From assembly GCF_021922925.1 (NCBI RefSeq), contig NZ_CP040786.1, positions 2,108,001-2,172,000 of the forward strand: 64,000 bases of DNA, written 5' to 3'. Of this stretch, positions 51,801-59,309 are shown one piece after another. Source of the DNA: Clavibacter phaseoli. GTDB lineage: Bacteria; Actinomycetota; Actinomycetes; Actinomycetales; Microbacteriaceae. The notes under the pieces were generated by a model. It was given only the letters and a program-made list of their open reading frames with translations. It did no database searches and had not been told where the DNA came from. Every line of letters starts with the position of its first letter. Positions within the stretch are counted from its first letter, which is position 1. Both the position numbers and the translations under genes were made by a program.

Positions 51801-52739
51801 ATGAGCACCGACGCCCGCGCCCCGCGCACCCTGTCCGAGCACCGGCCGACGGACGCGGAGGACCTCACCATCGAGGTCCCGGCGGCCCGGCTGTCGGCCG
51901 TGCGCGTGCCCGCCCGCACCGGGGATCCGGCGACCGCGCCCGTCGCGCTGCTCGTGCCCGGCTTCACGGGGTCCAAGGAGGACTTCTTCCCGCTGCTCGG
52001 CCCGCTCGCCGACCGCGGCTTCACGGTGGTGGCGTTCTCGCAGCGCGGGCAGTGGGGATCCACCGGCCCCGGCCAGGCCGAGCCGCCCGTCGACGCGTCG
52101 GGCTACGAGCTCGAGACCCTCGGCCAGGACGTGCACCACGTGGTCGACGCGCTCGCGGGCGTCGACGGATCCGGCGGCCGGCACGTCGCGACCGACGCCG
52201 CGCCCGCCGCGCCCCTCGGACCCGTGCACCTCCTCGGCCACAGCTTCGGCGGCGTGGTCGGGCTGCAGGCCGTGATCCGCGACCCCGGCCGCTTCGCCAG
52301 CTACACGCACTGGAACTCGGGCCCCCGCAGCCGCGGCGAGCGCTCCGAGCAGATCGCCGCCCTCCGCGCGTCGGGCAGCGCCGGGCTCTGGCCGCTGTGG
52401 TTCCTGCCCGAGCAGCTCGACGGCGACGACCCCGAGGTGGCGTGGTTCCGCACGCGCCTGCTCGGCACGGCGTCGGCGCAGCTGCTGGGCGCGCTGGAGA
52501 TCATGCAGGCGCAGACCGACCGCGTCGACGACCTCCGCGCGACCGCGGTCCCCGTGCTCGTCTCCCACGGCGACGCCGACGACGCCTGGCCCCAGGACTG
52601 GCAGCGCGACATGGCCGAGCGCGCGGGCGCCCGCTACGAGGTGGTCGCGGATGCCGGCCACTCGGCCCAGGTCGACCAGCCGGAGGCGAGCGCGGACCTC
52701 CTCGCCGGGTTCTGGCGGAGCGCGGCGCCCGCGGCCTGA
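51801..52739 (+). CDS. Alpha/beta hydrolase
   Basis: Hydrolase of 312 residues. The oxyanion region is Val-Pro-Gly-Phe-Thr-Gly-Ser-Lys-Glu-Asp near 52-61. The nucleophile elbow Gly-His-Ser-Phe-Gly-Gly is near 145-150. The acid lies in His-Gly-Asp-Ala-Asp-Asp, and the catalytic His in Ala-Gly-His-Ser-Ala-Gln. The substrate cannot be guessed: esters, lactones or epoxides are all possible. Probable leaderless start; next gene is a TmrB-like kinase after 38 nt with its own promoter. Confidence 0.9.
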   Translation: MSTDARAPRTLSEHRPTDAEDLTIEVPAARLSAVRVPARTGDPATAPVALLVPGFTGSKEDFFPLLGPLADRGFTVVAFSQRGQWGSTGPGQAEPPVDASGYELETLGQDVHHVVDALAGVDGSGGRHVATDAAPAAPLGPVHLLGHSFGGVVGLQAVIRDPGRFASYTHWNSGPRSRGERSEQIAALRASGSAGLWPLWFLPEQLDGDDPEVAWFRTRLLGTASAQLLGALEIMQAQTDRVDDLRATAVPVLVSHGDADDAWPQDWQRDMAERAGARYEVVADAGHSAQVDQPEASADLLAGFWRSAAPAA

Positions 52740-52765
52740 CGCGCCGACGTCGCGGTACGCCCCGA

Positions 52766-52771
52766 TAGCCT
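52766..52771 (+). promoter_or_regulatory. -10 box TAGCCT, leaderless start
   Basis: TAGCCT, 6 nt, then ATG at 52778. Identical to the box of the genes at 2070 and 39425. Confidence 0.55.
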
Positions 52772-52777
52772 GCCGCC

Positions 52778-53314
52778 ATGATCGTCTGGCTGAACGGCAC
52801 GCACGGGGTGGGCAAGACGACGACGGCGCGGCTCGTGCAGGAGCGCCTCCCCGACAGCCGGGTCCTCGACGCGGAGAAGGTCGGTGAGGTGCTCATGGAC
52901 ATCCGTCCGCCGCTCCCGCAGCTGGACGACTTCCAGCACTGGGCGCCGTGGCGTCCCCTCGTCGTCGAGACCGCGCGCCGCGTGCTCGACTACGCGGGCG
53001 GCACGCTCGTGATGCCCATGACGGTGCTCACGGAGGCGTACTGGCGAGAGATCAGCGGGGGCCTCGCCGCGCACGGGATCCCGATCCGCCACTTCGTGCT
53101 GCACGCGGACACCGACAGGCTCCGCGACCGCATCCAGCACGACCCGGACGTCGGCCCGTCGGCCTTCCGGTTCTCCCGCGTGGAGCCCTACGCCGAGGCC
53201 GCGCGCACCTGGTTGCACGCCGAGGCGGAGGTCGTGGACACGACGCGCATCACGCCGGATGAGGCGGCGGATCGGATCGCGGCCGCGGTCCTCGCGGACG
53301 CACCTCGCAGCTGA
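52778..53314 (+). CDS. P-loop kinase-like protein, TmrB (tunicamycin-resistance) family
   Basis: Protein of 178 residues starting with a strand that leads directly into a Walker A loop Gly-Thr-His-Gly-Val-Gly-Lys-Thr-Thr (7-15), followed by Val-Leu-Asp-Ala-Glu-Lys-Val-Gly and a lid-like Arg-Asp-Arg-Ile-Gln segment near 113-117. Overall length and layout match TmrB-type ATP-binding proteins, which in Bacillus sequester tunicamycin, and related small-molecule kinases. Resistance function is not demonstrated by sequence. Directly after the stop lies a 15-bp tandem repeat. Confidence 0.78.
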   Translation: MIVWLNGTHGVGKTTTARLVQERLPDSRVLDAEKVGEVLMDIRPPLPQLDDFQHWAPWRPLVVETARRVLDYAGGTLVMPMTVLTEAYWREISGGLAAHGIPIRHFVLHADTDRLRDRIQHDPDVGPSAFRFSRVEPYAEAARTWLHAEAEVVDTTRITPDEAADRIAAAVLADAPRS

Positions 53315-53316
53315 GT

Positions 53317-53365
53317 CGCGGACGGCTGGCCCGCGGACGGCTGGCCCGCGGACGGCTGGCCCGCG
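53317..53365. repeat. 15-bp tandem repeat, 3 copies plus 4 bp
   Basis: Unit CGCGGACGGCTGGCC, three perfect head-to-tail copies starting 3 nt after the TmrB-like stop codon and ending 5 nt before the stop of the convergent BLUF gene. Intergenic. Confidence 0.9.
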
Positions 53366-53369
53366 TCCC

Positions 53370-53798
53370 TCAGGACAGCCGGCCGGTGTCCTCCTGGAAC
53401 CACCGGATCAGCTCCAGGAGCGCGGGCCGGATGCGGTCGTCCGGACGGTCGCCCTCCAGGTCCTCGAAGGACTCGCGGTATCCGGGGATCCGCTCGGCAA
53501 CGCGGGCGTCGTAGCGCGCGAAGCCCATGGTCCAGTCCGGGAACTGGCGCTCGGTGATCCGCTCCTCCATGAGCGTGGCGATGCGCCCGTGGCGGTCGTC
53601 CGCGAGGATCGCCGCCATGCGCTCCCGGACGTCGTCCTCCTCCCCCTCGATCAGCTGGAGGAAGCGTCCCTCGCGGTGGACGAGCAGGCCGGTGAGCCCG
53701 TGGGCCTCGTTCGTCGCGCGGCTCTGCGCCAGGAGCTGCGCGAGGTCGACGTCGTCGAAGGACCGCTCGGCGGTGCTGGAGTAGACGATGGAGAGCAT
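53370..53798 (-). CDS. BLUF-domain blue-light photoreceptor
   Basis: Stand-alone BLUF protein of 142 residues that should bind FAD and sense blue light. The flavin-pocket residues line up exactly with characterised short BLUF proteins: Tyr6, Asn30, Gln48 and Met91, with Trp89 two residues before the Met (Pro-Asp-Trp-Thr-Met-Gly-Phe). The C-terminal cap of about 40 residues is helical. There is no fused output domain, so signalling must go through a partner protein not evident nearby. ATG at 53798 has GGAAGG 4 nt upstream. Confidence 0.93.
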   Translation of the reverse strand: MLSIVYSSTAERSFDDVDLAQLLAQSRATNEAHGLTGLLVHREGRFLQLIEGEEDDVRERMAAILADDRHGRIATLMEERITERQFPDWTMGFARYDARVAERIPGYRESFEDLEGDRPDDRIRPALLELIRWFQEDTGRLS

Positions 53799-53930
53799 GG
53801 GGTCCTTCCCGGTGCGCGAGGCCGCGCGGCCTGGGCGGGGTCGGGTCCCGCCGCCCCTCCAGCCTGGTCCGGGTCGGCCGCCGCGACCACGTCACGGCGG
53901 GACCCGTCGGATGCCGGATGCTGCTAGCCG

Positions 53931-54299
53931 TCACACCTCGTCGTGCAGCGTCACGTGGTAGCCGTCCGGGTCCGCGAAGGTGAAGGTCCGGCCGAAGGGG
54001 CCGTCCATCGGAGCGGAGACGATGCGGTGCCCGTCCGCGACGAACGCGTCGTGGATCCCCTGCACGTCCGTCGCGTGCAGCCACAGGGCCGCGCCGATCC
54101 CGGGCTGCGAGGTGCCCGCGATGTCGGTGCCGGGGACGACGTCACGCAGCGCGAACGCGATGGGCGTCGTGGTGAAGACGACGGCGTGCGGGGGTCCGGC
54201 GGGCGAGCGGACGAGTCCGAGGAACCGCTCGTAGAACGCCTGCGATGCGTCGAGGTCGGTGACCTGGAGCGAGATGAAGTCGGGGCCGGTGACGGGCAT
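53931..54299 (-). CDS. VOC family protein (glyoxalase-like)
   Basis: Protein of 122 residues with paired VOC modules: Ile-Ser-Leu-Gln-Val-Thr-Asp-Leu-Asp-Ala-Ser-Gln-Ala-Phe-Tyr at the start and Phe-Ala-Asp-Pro-Asp-Gly-Tyr-His-Val-Thr-Leu-His at the end, both typical of small dioxygenase/resistance-type members. ATG has GGAGG 4 nt upstream. It diverges from a MarR gene across two perfect palindromes, so it is almost certainly the MarR target, perhaps a detoxifying or drug-binding protein. Confidence 0.9.
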   Translation of the reverse strand: MPVTGPDFISLQVTDLDASQAFYERFLGLVRSPAGPPHAVVFTTTPIAFALRDVVPGTDIAGTSQPGIGAALWLHATDVQGIHDAFVADGHRIVSAPMDGPFGRTFTFADPDGYHVTLHDEV

Positions 54300-54316
54300 G
54301 GTGCCTCCTGTGTTCG

Positions 54317-54334
54317 ATGTCAGATGCCTGACAT
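54317..54334. promoter_or_regulatory. MarR operator 1 (ATGTCAG-N4-CTGACAT)
   Basis: Perfect 7-bp inverted arms with a 4-nt spacer in the divergent MarR/VOC intergenic region, 18 nt upstream of the VOC start. Identical arms to operator 2. Confidence 0.8.
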
Positions 54335-54344
54335 GGATCACCGT

Positions 54345-54362
54345 ATGTCAGAATGCTGACAT
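54345..54362. promoter_or_regulatory. MarR operator 2, overlapping the marR start codon
   Basis: Same ATGTCAG-N4-CTGACAT palindrome, 28 bp downstream of the first. Its last two bases are the A and T of the MarR start codon at 54361. Confidence 0.8.
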
Positions 54363-54813
54363 GAGTCAAGGCGACGACGGCATCGACCTCCCGACCTCGC
54401 TCGGCTACCTGCTGAAGGAGGCCGCGAGCGCCCTGCGGTCCGCCATGGAGGAGGCCCTCCGGCCCCTCGGCATGACGATCACGCACTACTCGTGCCTGGA
54501 GCTCCTCGCCCAGCGCCCCGGATCCTCGAACTCCGACCTCGCCCGCGGCGCCTTCGTGACGCGCCAGTCGATGAACGTGCTCCTGCAGACCCTCGAGCGC
54601 GACGGGATCGTCACGCGCCCGGCGGAGGAGGCGATCGGTCGAGTGCAGCCGACGCGGCTCACGGCGGCGGGGCGCCGGCAGCTGACGAAGGCGAGCGCGG
54701 CCGTGCGCGCGGTCGAGCTGCGGATGCTCGGCGACCTCACCGACGCCGACCGGGAGGCGGCGACGCGGGTCCTGCGCGGCATGGTGCGGTCGCTGCGCGC
54801 GGACGGCGCCTGA
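54361..54813 (+). CDS. MarR family transcriptional regulator
   Basis: Regulator of 150 residues with the MarR winged helix at about 35-105: Ser-Asn-Ser-Asp-Leu-Ala-Arg-Gly-Ala-Phe-Val-Thr-Arg-Gln-Ser-Met-Asn (recognition helix) and a wing with Arg-Val-Gln-Pro-Thr-Arg-Leu-Thr, flanked by dimerisation helices. The start codon sits inside the second operator and there is no Shine-Dalgarno. CAGAAT 6 nt upstream is the likely -10, giving a leaderless message whose promoter is fully covered when MarR binds. It should repress itself and the divergent VOC gene. Confidence 0.93.
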   Translation: MSQGDDGIDLPTSLGYLLKEAASALRSAMEEALRPLGMTITHYSCLELLAQRPGSSNSDLARGAFVTRQSMNVLLQTLERDGIVTRPAEEAIGRVQPTRLTAAGRRQLTKASAAVRAVELRMLGDLTDADREAATRVLRGMVRSLRADGA

Positions 54814-54825
54814 GGCGCTAGCGGA

Positions 54826-55050
54826 TCACCGCTCGACGACGAGCCGCCGCAGCTCCGCCGACGACACGTACCCGAACCGGTGCAGCTCGCGCCAGGCCGC
54901 CACGTACTGCTCGTGCCCCATGTCGAGATCCGCCTGGAGGCGCTCGCGGTTCATGGTGCGGGCATCGGCGCGGCTGAGGAAGCGCGCGAGGTCCGACGCG
55001 TCCGTGCCGAGGCGGGCGTCGTCGGCCCAGCCGTCGTGGATCAGGGTCAG
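54826..55050 (-). CDS. Small conserved-looking ORF coupled to purA, possible CTG start
   Basis: 74 codons with almost exclusively G/C third positions and no other gene on either strand, so it looks genuinely coding. The only in-frame ATG would leave 42 residues. The longer frame begins with CTG at 55050, overlapping the purA stop as CTGA, analogous to the GTGA overlaps common here. The predicted product is acidic then helical, with [12 protein letters not shown] and a C-terminal Ser-Ser-Ala-Glu-Leu-Arg-Arg-Leu-Val. No family recognised. It could also be a truncated remnant. Confidence 0.4.
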   Translation of the reverse strand: MTLIHDGWADDARLGTDASDLARFLSRADARTMNRERLQADLDMGHEQYVAAWRELHRFGYVSSAELRRLVVER

Positions 55051-56336
55051 GCCTCGAGGAGGTCGTGCAGCACGACGACCTGCTCGCGCTCCGGGCCCAC
55101 GCCGATGGCGGAGATGCGGGCGCCGCTCATGCGCTCGATGGCCATGACGTAGTCCTGCGCGTTCTTCGGCAGATCCTCGAAGCGGCGGCAGGCCGTGATG
55201 TCCTCCTGCCAGCCCGGGAACTCCTCGTAGATGGGGGTCGCGTGGTGGAAGTCGGACTGCGAGACGGGCACCTCGTCGTGGCGCACCCCGTCGACGTCGT
55301 ACGCGACGCAGACCGGGATGGTCGCGAGGCCGGAGAGCACGTCGAGCTTGGTGAGTACGAAGTCGGTGACGCCGTTGATGCGGGCCGTGTAGCGGGCGAT
55401 GGGCGCGTCGTACCAGCCGCAGCGGCGCGGGCGGCCGGTGGTGGTGCCGAACTCGAAGCCCTTGGCGCGCAGGTACTCGCCCGACTCGTCGTGGAGCTCC
55501 GTGGGGAAGGGACCTGCGCCGACGCGGGTCGTGTACGCCTTGACGACCGCGATGATCCGCTCGAGGCGGTTCGGCGCGACGCCGGAGCCCGTGGCCGCGC
55601 CGCCGGACGTGGCGCTCGACGACGTGACGAACGGGTACGTGCCGTGGTCGATGTCGAGCATGGTGGCCTGGCCGGCCTCGAACAGCACGGTCTTGCCCTC
55701 GTCGAGCGCCGCGTTTAGCTCGAGCGACGCGTCGCCCACCATGGGGCGGAGGCGCTCGACGTAGGAGAGCAGGCTCTCGACGATCTCCTCGGCCGAGATG
55801 GCGCGGCGGTTGTAGATCTTGACGAGCATGTGGTTCTTGGCGTCGAGGGCCGCCTCCACCTTCTGGCGCAGGATGTTCTCGTCGAAGAGGTCCTGGATCC
55901 GGATGCCGACGCGATTGATCTTGTCCGCGTACGTGGGCCCGATGCCGCGGCCGGTGGTGCCGATCTGGCGCTTGCCGAGGAAGCGCTCCGTGACCTTGTC
56001 GATGGTGCGGTGGTAGTGCGTGATGACGTGCGCGTTGGCGCTGACGCGGAGGCGCGAGACGTCGACGCCGCGGGCGGCGAGCGCGTCGAGCTCGTGGAAC
56101 AGCACCTCGATGTCGACGACGACGCCGTTGCCGATGACGGGCACGACGCCCGGGGTGAGGATGCCCGACGGCAGCAGGTGCAGCGCGTACTTCTCGTCGC
56201 CCACGACCACCGTGTGGCCGGCGTTGTTGCCGCCGTTGAACTTCACGACGTAGTCGACGCGGCTGCCGAGGAGGTCGGTCGCGCGTCCTTTGCCCTCGTC
56301 ACCCCACTGGGCTCCGATGATCACTACTGCGGGCAT
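55047..56336 (-). CDS. purA: Adenylosuccinate synthetase
   Basis: Enzyme of 429 residues forming adenylosuccinate from IMP, aspartate and GTP, first committed step of AMP synthesis. [10 protein letters not shown] (8-17) is the GTP loop with the catalytic Asp. His40-Thr41 follow in Gly-His-Thr-Val-Val. Thr-Gly-Arg-Pro-Arg-Arg-Cys-Gly-Trp lies near 300, and Lys-Leu-Asp-Val-Leu is the guanine-recognition segment. Usual length and intact. Located about 80 nt downstream of DUF3151 on the same strand. Confidence 0.97.
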   Translation of the reverse strand: MPAVVIIGAQWGDEGKGRATDLLGSRVDYVVKFNGGNNAGHTVVVGDEKYALHLLPSGILTPGVVPVIGNGVVVDIEVLFHELDALAARGVDVSRLRVSANAHVITHYHRTIDKVTERFLGKRQIGTTGRGIGPTYADKINRVGIRIQDLFDENILRQKVEAALDAKNHMLVKIYNRRAISAEEIVESLLSYVERLRPMVGDASLELNAALDEGKTVLFEAGQATMLDIDHGTYPFVTSSSATSGGAATGSGVAPNRLERIIAVVKAYTTRVGAGPFPTELHDESGEYLRAKGFEFGTTTGRPRRCGWYDAPIARYTARINGVTDFVLTKLDVLSGLATIPVCVAYDVDGVRHDEVPVSQSDFHHATPIYEEFPGWQEDITACRRFEDLPKNAQDYVMAIERMSGARISAIGVGPEREQVVVLHDLLEA

Positions 56337-56419
56337 GGCTCACTCCTCGTCGGGGGCGGGTCGGTCGGTACGGGATCGGGTGGCGTGCGGTGGTGCGGGC
56401 GGTGCGGTGGGGCGGTGGA

Positions 56420-56896
56420 TCAGTCCTGGCCGCGGATGACGATGGCCTCCGTGGGCGGGAGGGCGCCGGCGGTCGCGGCCTCGATGTGGCCGGCGGCCGT
56501 GGCATCGGCGTCGCGGAGGAAGGCGCTGAGGCGCGAGACTTCGTCCTCCTCGCCGATGGCGGCGGCCGCGCGGCGCAGCGCGTAGAGGGAGCGGAGGACG
56601 CCGCGGTTGGGCTCGTGGCTCCACGGCACGGGGCCCTGGCCCTTCCAGCCGGACTTCCGCAGCGAGTCGAGGCCGCGGTGGTAGCCGACCCGCGCGAAGG
56701 CGTAGGACGCGATGCGGTCCCCCTGCACGTACGCGGAATCCGCGAGCAGCGCCCAGACGAGCGACGACTGCGGGTGGTCGGCGGCGATGGCGCCGAGGGT
56801 GTCGTGATCGCCGTCGGCATTCTGGATGCGGGCGGCGACCTCGGGCTCGTCGGCCAGGCGCGTCTCGGGCACGCCGAGCAGGTTCTCTCCAGTCAC
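56420..56896 (-). CDS. DUF3151 family protein
   Basis: Protein of 158 residues of the actinobacterial DUF3151 family. Typical elements are Glu-Asn-Leu-Leu-Gly at the start, Pro-Gln-Ser-Ser-Leu-Val-Trp-Ala-Leu-Leu-Ala near 41-51, Ala-Tyr-Ala-Phe-Ala-Arg-Val-Gly-Tyr-His-Arg-Gly-Leu-Asp, and Gly-Trp-Lys-Gly-Gln-Gly-Pro-Val-Pro-Trp-Ser-His-Glu-Pro-Asn. Predicted all-helical, TPR-like and cytoplasmic; function unknown. GTG start lies 5 nt after a TAGGAT box. Confidence 0.9.
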   Translation of the reverse strand: MTGENLLGVPETRLADEPEVAARIQNADGDHDTLGAIAADHPQSSLVWALLADSAYVQGDRIASYAFARVGYHRGLDSLRKSGWKGQGPVPWSHEPNRGVLRSLYALRRAAAAIGEEDEVSRLSAFLRDADATAAGHIEAATAGALPPTEAIVIRGQD

Positions 56897-56901
56897 ACTC
56901 G

Positions 56902-56907
56902 ATCCTA
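56902..56907 (-). promoter_or_regulatory. -10 box TAGGAT upstream of the DUF3151 gene
   Basis: On the minus strand TAGGAT is followed by 5 nt and the GTG at 56896, so it is near-leaderless. Probably also transcribes purA. Confidence 0.45.
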
Positions 56908-57031
56908 CCGCGGGGGCCGAACGCCTCCTGAGGCCGGACGGCTATCCGCGGAGCGACGGCCGCCGCGCTCCCAGCACGCGCACAGGGGCCGTGGAGGGGG
57001 ATGGAGACGCACCCAGCGAGAGGACATCCCC

Positions 57032-57865
57032 ATGAAGACCTGGTTCATCACCGGAGCATCCAAGGGCTTCGGCCGCGAGTGGGCGGAGGCGGCGCTGGAG
57101 CGCGGCGACCGCGTCGCCGCGACGGCCCGCGACACGTCCACCCTCGACGCGCTCGTGGAGCGGCACGGCGACGCCGTGCTCCCCATCCAGCTCGACGTCA
57201 CCGACCGCGACGCCGGCATCGCCGCCGTGCAGCAGGCGGCGGAGCGCTTCGGATCGCTCGACGTCGTCGTCAACAACGCGGGCTTCGGCCAGTTCGGCGC
57301 GATCGAGGAGATCACCGAGGACGAGGCGCGCGGCCAGTTCGAGACCAACCTGTTCGGCGCGCTGTGGATCACGCAGGCCGCGGTGGAGGTCATGCGCGAG
57401 CAGGGCTCCGGCCACGTCGTGCAGGTGTCGAGCATCGGCGGCATCAGCGCGTTCACCAACACCGGGATCTACCACGCGTCGAAGTGGGCGCTCGAGGGCC
57501 TCAGCCAGTCGCTGGCGCTCGAGGTGGCCGAGTTCGGGATCCACGTGACGCTCGTCGAGCCCGCCGGCTACAGCACCGACTGGTCGGGCGCGTCGGCCAA
57601 GCGCAGCGAGGAGAACCCCGCCTACGACGGCATGCGCGAGCGCCGGGCCGAGGGCTACAAGAAGACCACGCCGGGCGACCCGACGGCGACGCGCGACGCG
57701 ATCCTCGCGATCGTGGACGCGGAGGAGCCGCCGCTGCGGATCTTCCTCGGCGACGGACCGCTCGCCATCGCGGAGAAGGACTACGCGTCACGTCTGGAGA
57801 CGTGGCGGAAGTGGGAGGACGTGTCGGTCGCGGCGCACGGGAAGAAGGACGCGGCGGGCAGCTAG
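57032..57865 (+). CDS. Short-chain dehydrogenase/reductase
   Basis: Classical SDR of 277 residues. Cofactor loop Thr-Gly-Ala-Ser-Lys-Gly-Phe-Gly (7-14), Ala-Arg after strand 2 suggesting NADP(H), Asn-Asn-Ala-Gly (about 86-89), catalytic Ser in Val-Ser-Ser-Ile-Gly and Tyr-x3-Lys in Tyr-His-Ala-Ser-Lys (about 151-155). The substrate-binding region carries Glu-Pro-Ala-Gly-Tyr-Ser-Thr-Asp. Start ATG has GAGAGGA upstream. Function beyond oxidoreductase unknown. The stop codon is followed immediately by a tandem repeat. Confidence 0.92.
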   Translation: MKTWFITGASKGFGREWAEAALERGDRVAATARDTSTLDALVERHGDAVLPIQLDVTDRDAGIAAVQQAAERFGSLDVVVNNAGFGQFGAIEEITEDEARGQFETNLFGALWITQAAVEVMREQGSGHVVQVSSIGGISAFTNTGIYHASKWALEGLSQSLALEVAEFGIHVTLVEPAGYSTDWSGASAKRSEENPAYDGMRERRAEGYKKTTPGDPTATRDAILAIVDAEEPPLRIFLGDGPLAIAEKDYASRLETWRKWEDVSVAAHGKKDAAGS

Positions 57866-57917
57866 CCGGCGCGGCGGGCGGATGGCCCGGCGCGGCGGGC
57901 GGCTGGCCCGGCGCGGT
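57866..57917. repeat. 21-bp tandem repeat, about 2.4 copies
   Basis: GC-rich 21-bp unit, two copies differing at one base plus a partial third, beginning at the base after the SDR stop codon. Intergenic. Confidence 0.8.
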
Positions 57918-57967
57918 CCGCGTGATCCGCGGGCGCCGGCCGGCCCGGCCGTGTCGGCGCCCTCGGG

Positions 57968-57973
57968 TAGCGT
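57968..57973 (+). promoter_or_regulatory. -10 box TAGCGT of the sbcDC operon
   Basis: TAGCGT is 36 nt upstream of the sbcD GTG; a GAGGAAGGA ribosome-binding site lies in the leader. Confidence 0.45.
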
Positions 57974-58009
57974 GACGGGCACCGCCGCTCGCCCCGAGGA
58001 AGGACCCGC

Positions 58010-59173
58010 GTGCGCATCCTCCACACGAGCGACTGGCACCTCGGGCGCACCCTCCACGGCGAGGACCTGCACGCGCATCACGCCGCGTTCCTCGACCACC
58101 TCGTGGACCTCGTTCGCGAGCGGGAGGTCGACGTGGTGCTCGTCGCCGGCGACGTCTACGACCGCGCGGTGCCGGGCGTGCCCAGCGTGCGGCTGCTCGG
58201 CGACGCGCTCGCGCGCCTGAGCGCGCTCGCGACGGTCATCGTCACGCCCGGCAACCACGACTCGGCCGCGCGGCTCGGGTTCGCGTCGGCGCTGCTGAGG
58301 GACGGGCTGCGGATCCTCGCGTCGGTCGAGGCGCTCGACGTGCCCGTGGTCGTCGACGACGCCGACGGGCCCGTCGCGTTCTACGGGGTGCCGTACCTGG
58401 ATCCGGACGCCGTGCGCGCGACGCTCGCCGCCGCCGACGCCCCTCCCCTGCCGCGCTCGCACGAGGCCGTGCTGGGCGCCGCGATGGAGCGCGTGCGCGC
58501 GGACGCCGCCGGGCGGCCGGACGCGCGCGTGGTCGTCGTGGCGCACGCGTTCGTCACGGGTGCCGCGCCCAGCGAGAGCGAGCGGGACATCCGCGTGGGC
58601 GGGTTCGACCAGGTGCCGGCGTCGGTGTTCTCCGGCGCGGACTACGTGGCGCTCGGGCACCTGCACGGGGCGCAGGAGGTGCGGGCGGGATCCGCGCGGC
58701 CGCGGATCCGGTACTCGGGCTCGCCGCTCGCGTTCTCGTTCGGGGAGCGCATGCAGCGGAAGTCGAGCGCGCTCGTGGAGCTGGCGGCCGACGGATCCAC
58801 CACGGTCGAGCTCGTCGACGCGCCCGTGCCGAGGCGCCTGGCGGAGGTCACGGGGACGCTCGCGGAGATCGTCGACGGGCGGCACGCCGACCTCGCCCAC
58901 GCGTGGGTGCGCGTGCACGTGACCGATCCCGTGCACCCGCCGCACCTCGTCGCGCGCGTGCGGGAGGCGCTGCCGCACGCGCTCGTCGTGCTGCACGAGC
59001 CTGCGGGGCGGGTCGAGGGCGTGCGGTCGCGCGTGGTCGACGCCACGACGGATCCGCTCGAGGTCGCCGCCGACTTCGTCGCGTACGCGACCGGCGCGGC
59101 GCCCGCCGAGGCCGAGGCGCTCGCCCTGCGGCAGGCGTACGAGCAGGCGCTGGCCGCGGACCGGAGCGCCTGA
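58010..59173 (+). CDS. sbcD: Exonuclease SbcCD, subunit D (Mre11-like nuclease)
   Basis: Metallophosphoesterase of 387 residues, the nuclease subunit that together with SbcC opens DNA hairpins and trims blocked ends. Phosphoesterase motifs: Asp8-Trp-His10, Val-Ala-Gly-Asp-Val-Tyr-Asp-Arg (about 45-52), Gly-Asn-His-Asp-Ser (about 83-87), and Val-Ala-His and Gly-His-Leu-His further on. The C-terminal third is the capping/SbcC-binding part. GTG start has GGAAGGA 5 nt upstream. The stop at 59171-59173 lies inside the first copy of a 68-bp repeat and overlaps an ATG (TGATG). Confidence 0.96.
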   Translation: MRILHTSDWHLGRTLHGEDLHAHHAAFLDHLVDLVREREVDVVLVAGDVYDRAVPGVPSVRLLGDALARLSALATVIVTPGNHDSAARLGFASALLRDGLRILASVEALDVPVVVDDADGPVAFYGVPYLDPDAVRATLAAADAPPLPRSHEAVLGAAMERVRADAAGRPDARVVVVAHAFVTGAAPSESERDIRVGGFDQVPASVFSGADYVALGHLHGAQEVRAGSARPRIRYSGSPLAFSFGERMQRKSSALVELAADGSTTVELVDAPVPRRLAEVTGTLAEIVDGRHADLAHAWVRVHVTDPVHPPHLVARVREALPHALVVLHEPAGRVEGVRSRVVDATTDPLEVAADFVAYATGAAPAEAEALALRQAYEQALAADRSA

Positions 59174-59241
59174 TGGACCTGCACCGCCTCACCCTGCGCG
59201 CCGGTCTCTGCGCCGTGCCGTTCCCGGACCGGAGCGCCTGA
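59173..59241 (+). CDS. Mini-ORF 1 (22 codons) created by the repeat
   Basis: Starts with the same ten residues as SbcC (Met-Asp-Leu-His-Arg-Leu-Thr-Leu-Arg-Ala), then runs into repeat-derived sequence and stops at a TGA overlapping the next ATG. It has the GGAG in front of it and overlaps the sbcD stop by one base, so translational coupling would translate it. No independent function is claimed. Confidence 0.35.
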   Translation: MDLHRLTLRAGLCAVPFPDRSA

Positions 59242-59309
59242 TGGACCTGCACCGCCTCACCCTGCGCGCCGGTCTCTGCGCCGTGCCGTTCCCGGACCGG
59301 AGCGCCTGA
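59241..59309 (+). CDS. Mini-ORF 2, identical to mini-ORF 1
   Basis: Same 22-codon sequence from the second repeat copy. Its stop overlaps the genuine sbcC ATG at 59309 by one base, giving a chain sbcD, mini-1, mini-2, sbcC, all linked by TGATG. Confidence 0.35.
   Translation: MDLHRLTLRAGLCAVPFPDRSA

Noticed and set aside
53317-53365. Repeats considered as attachment sites or insertion-sequence ends
   Set aside because: They are simple head-to-tail units of 15 bp with no integrase, transposase or target duplication nearby.
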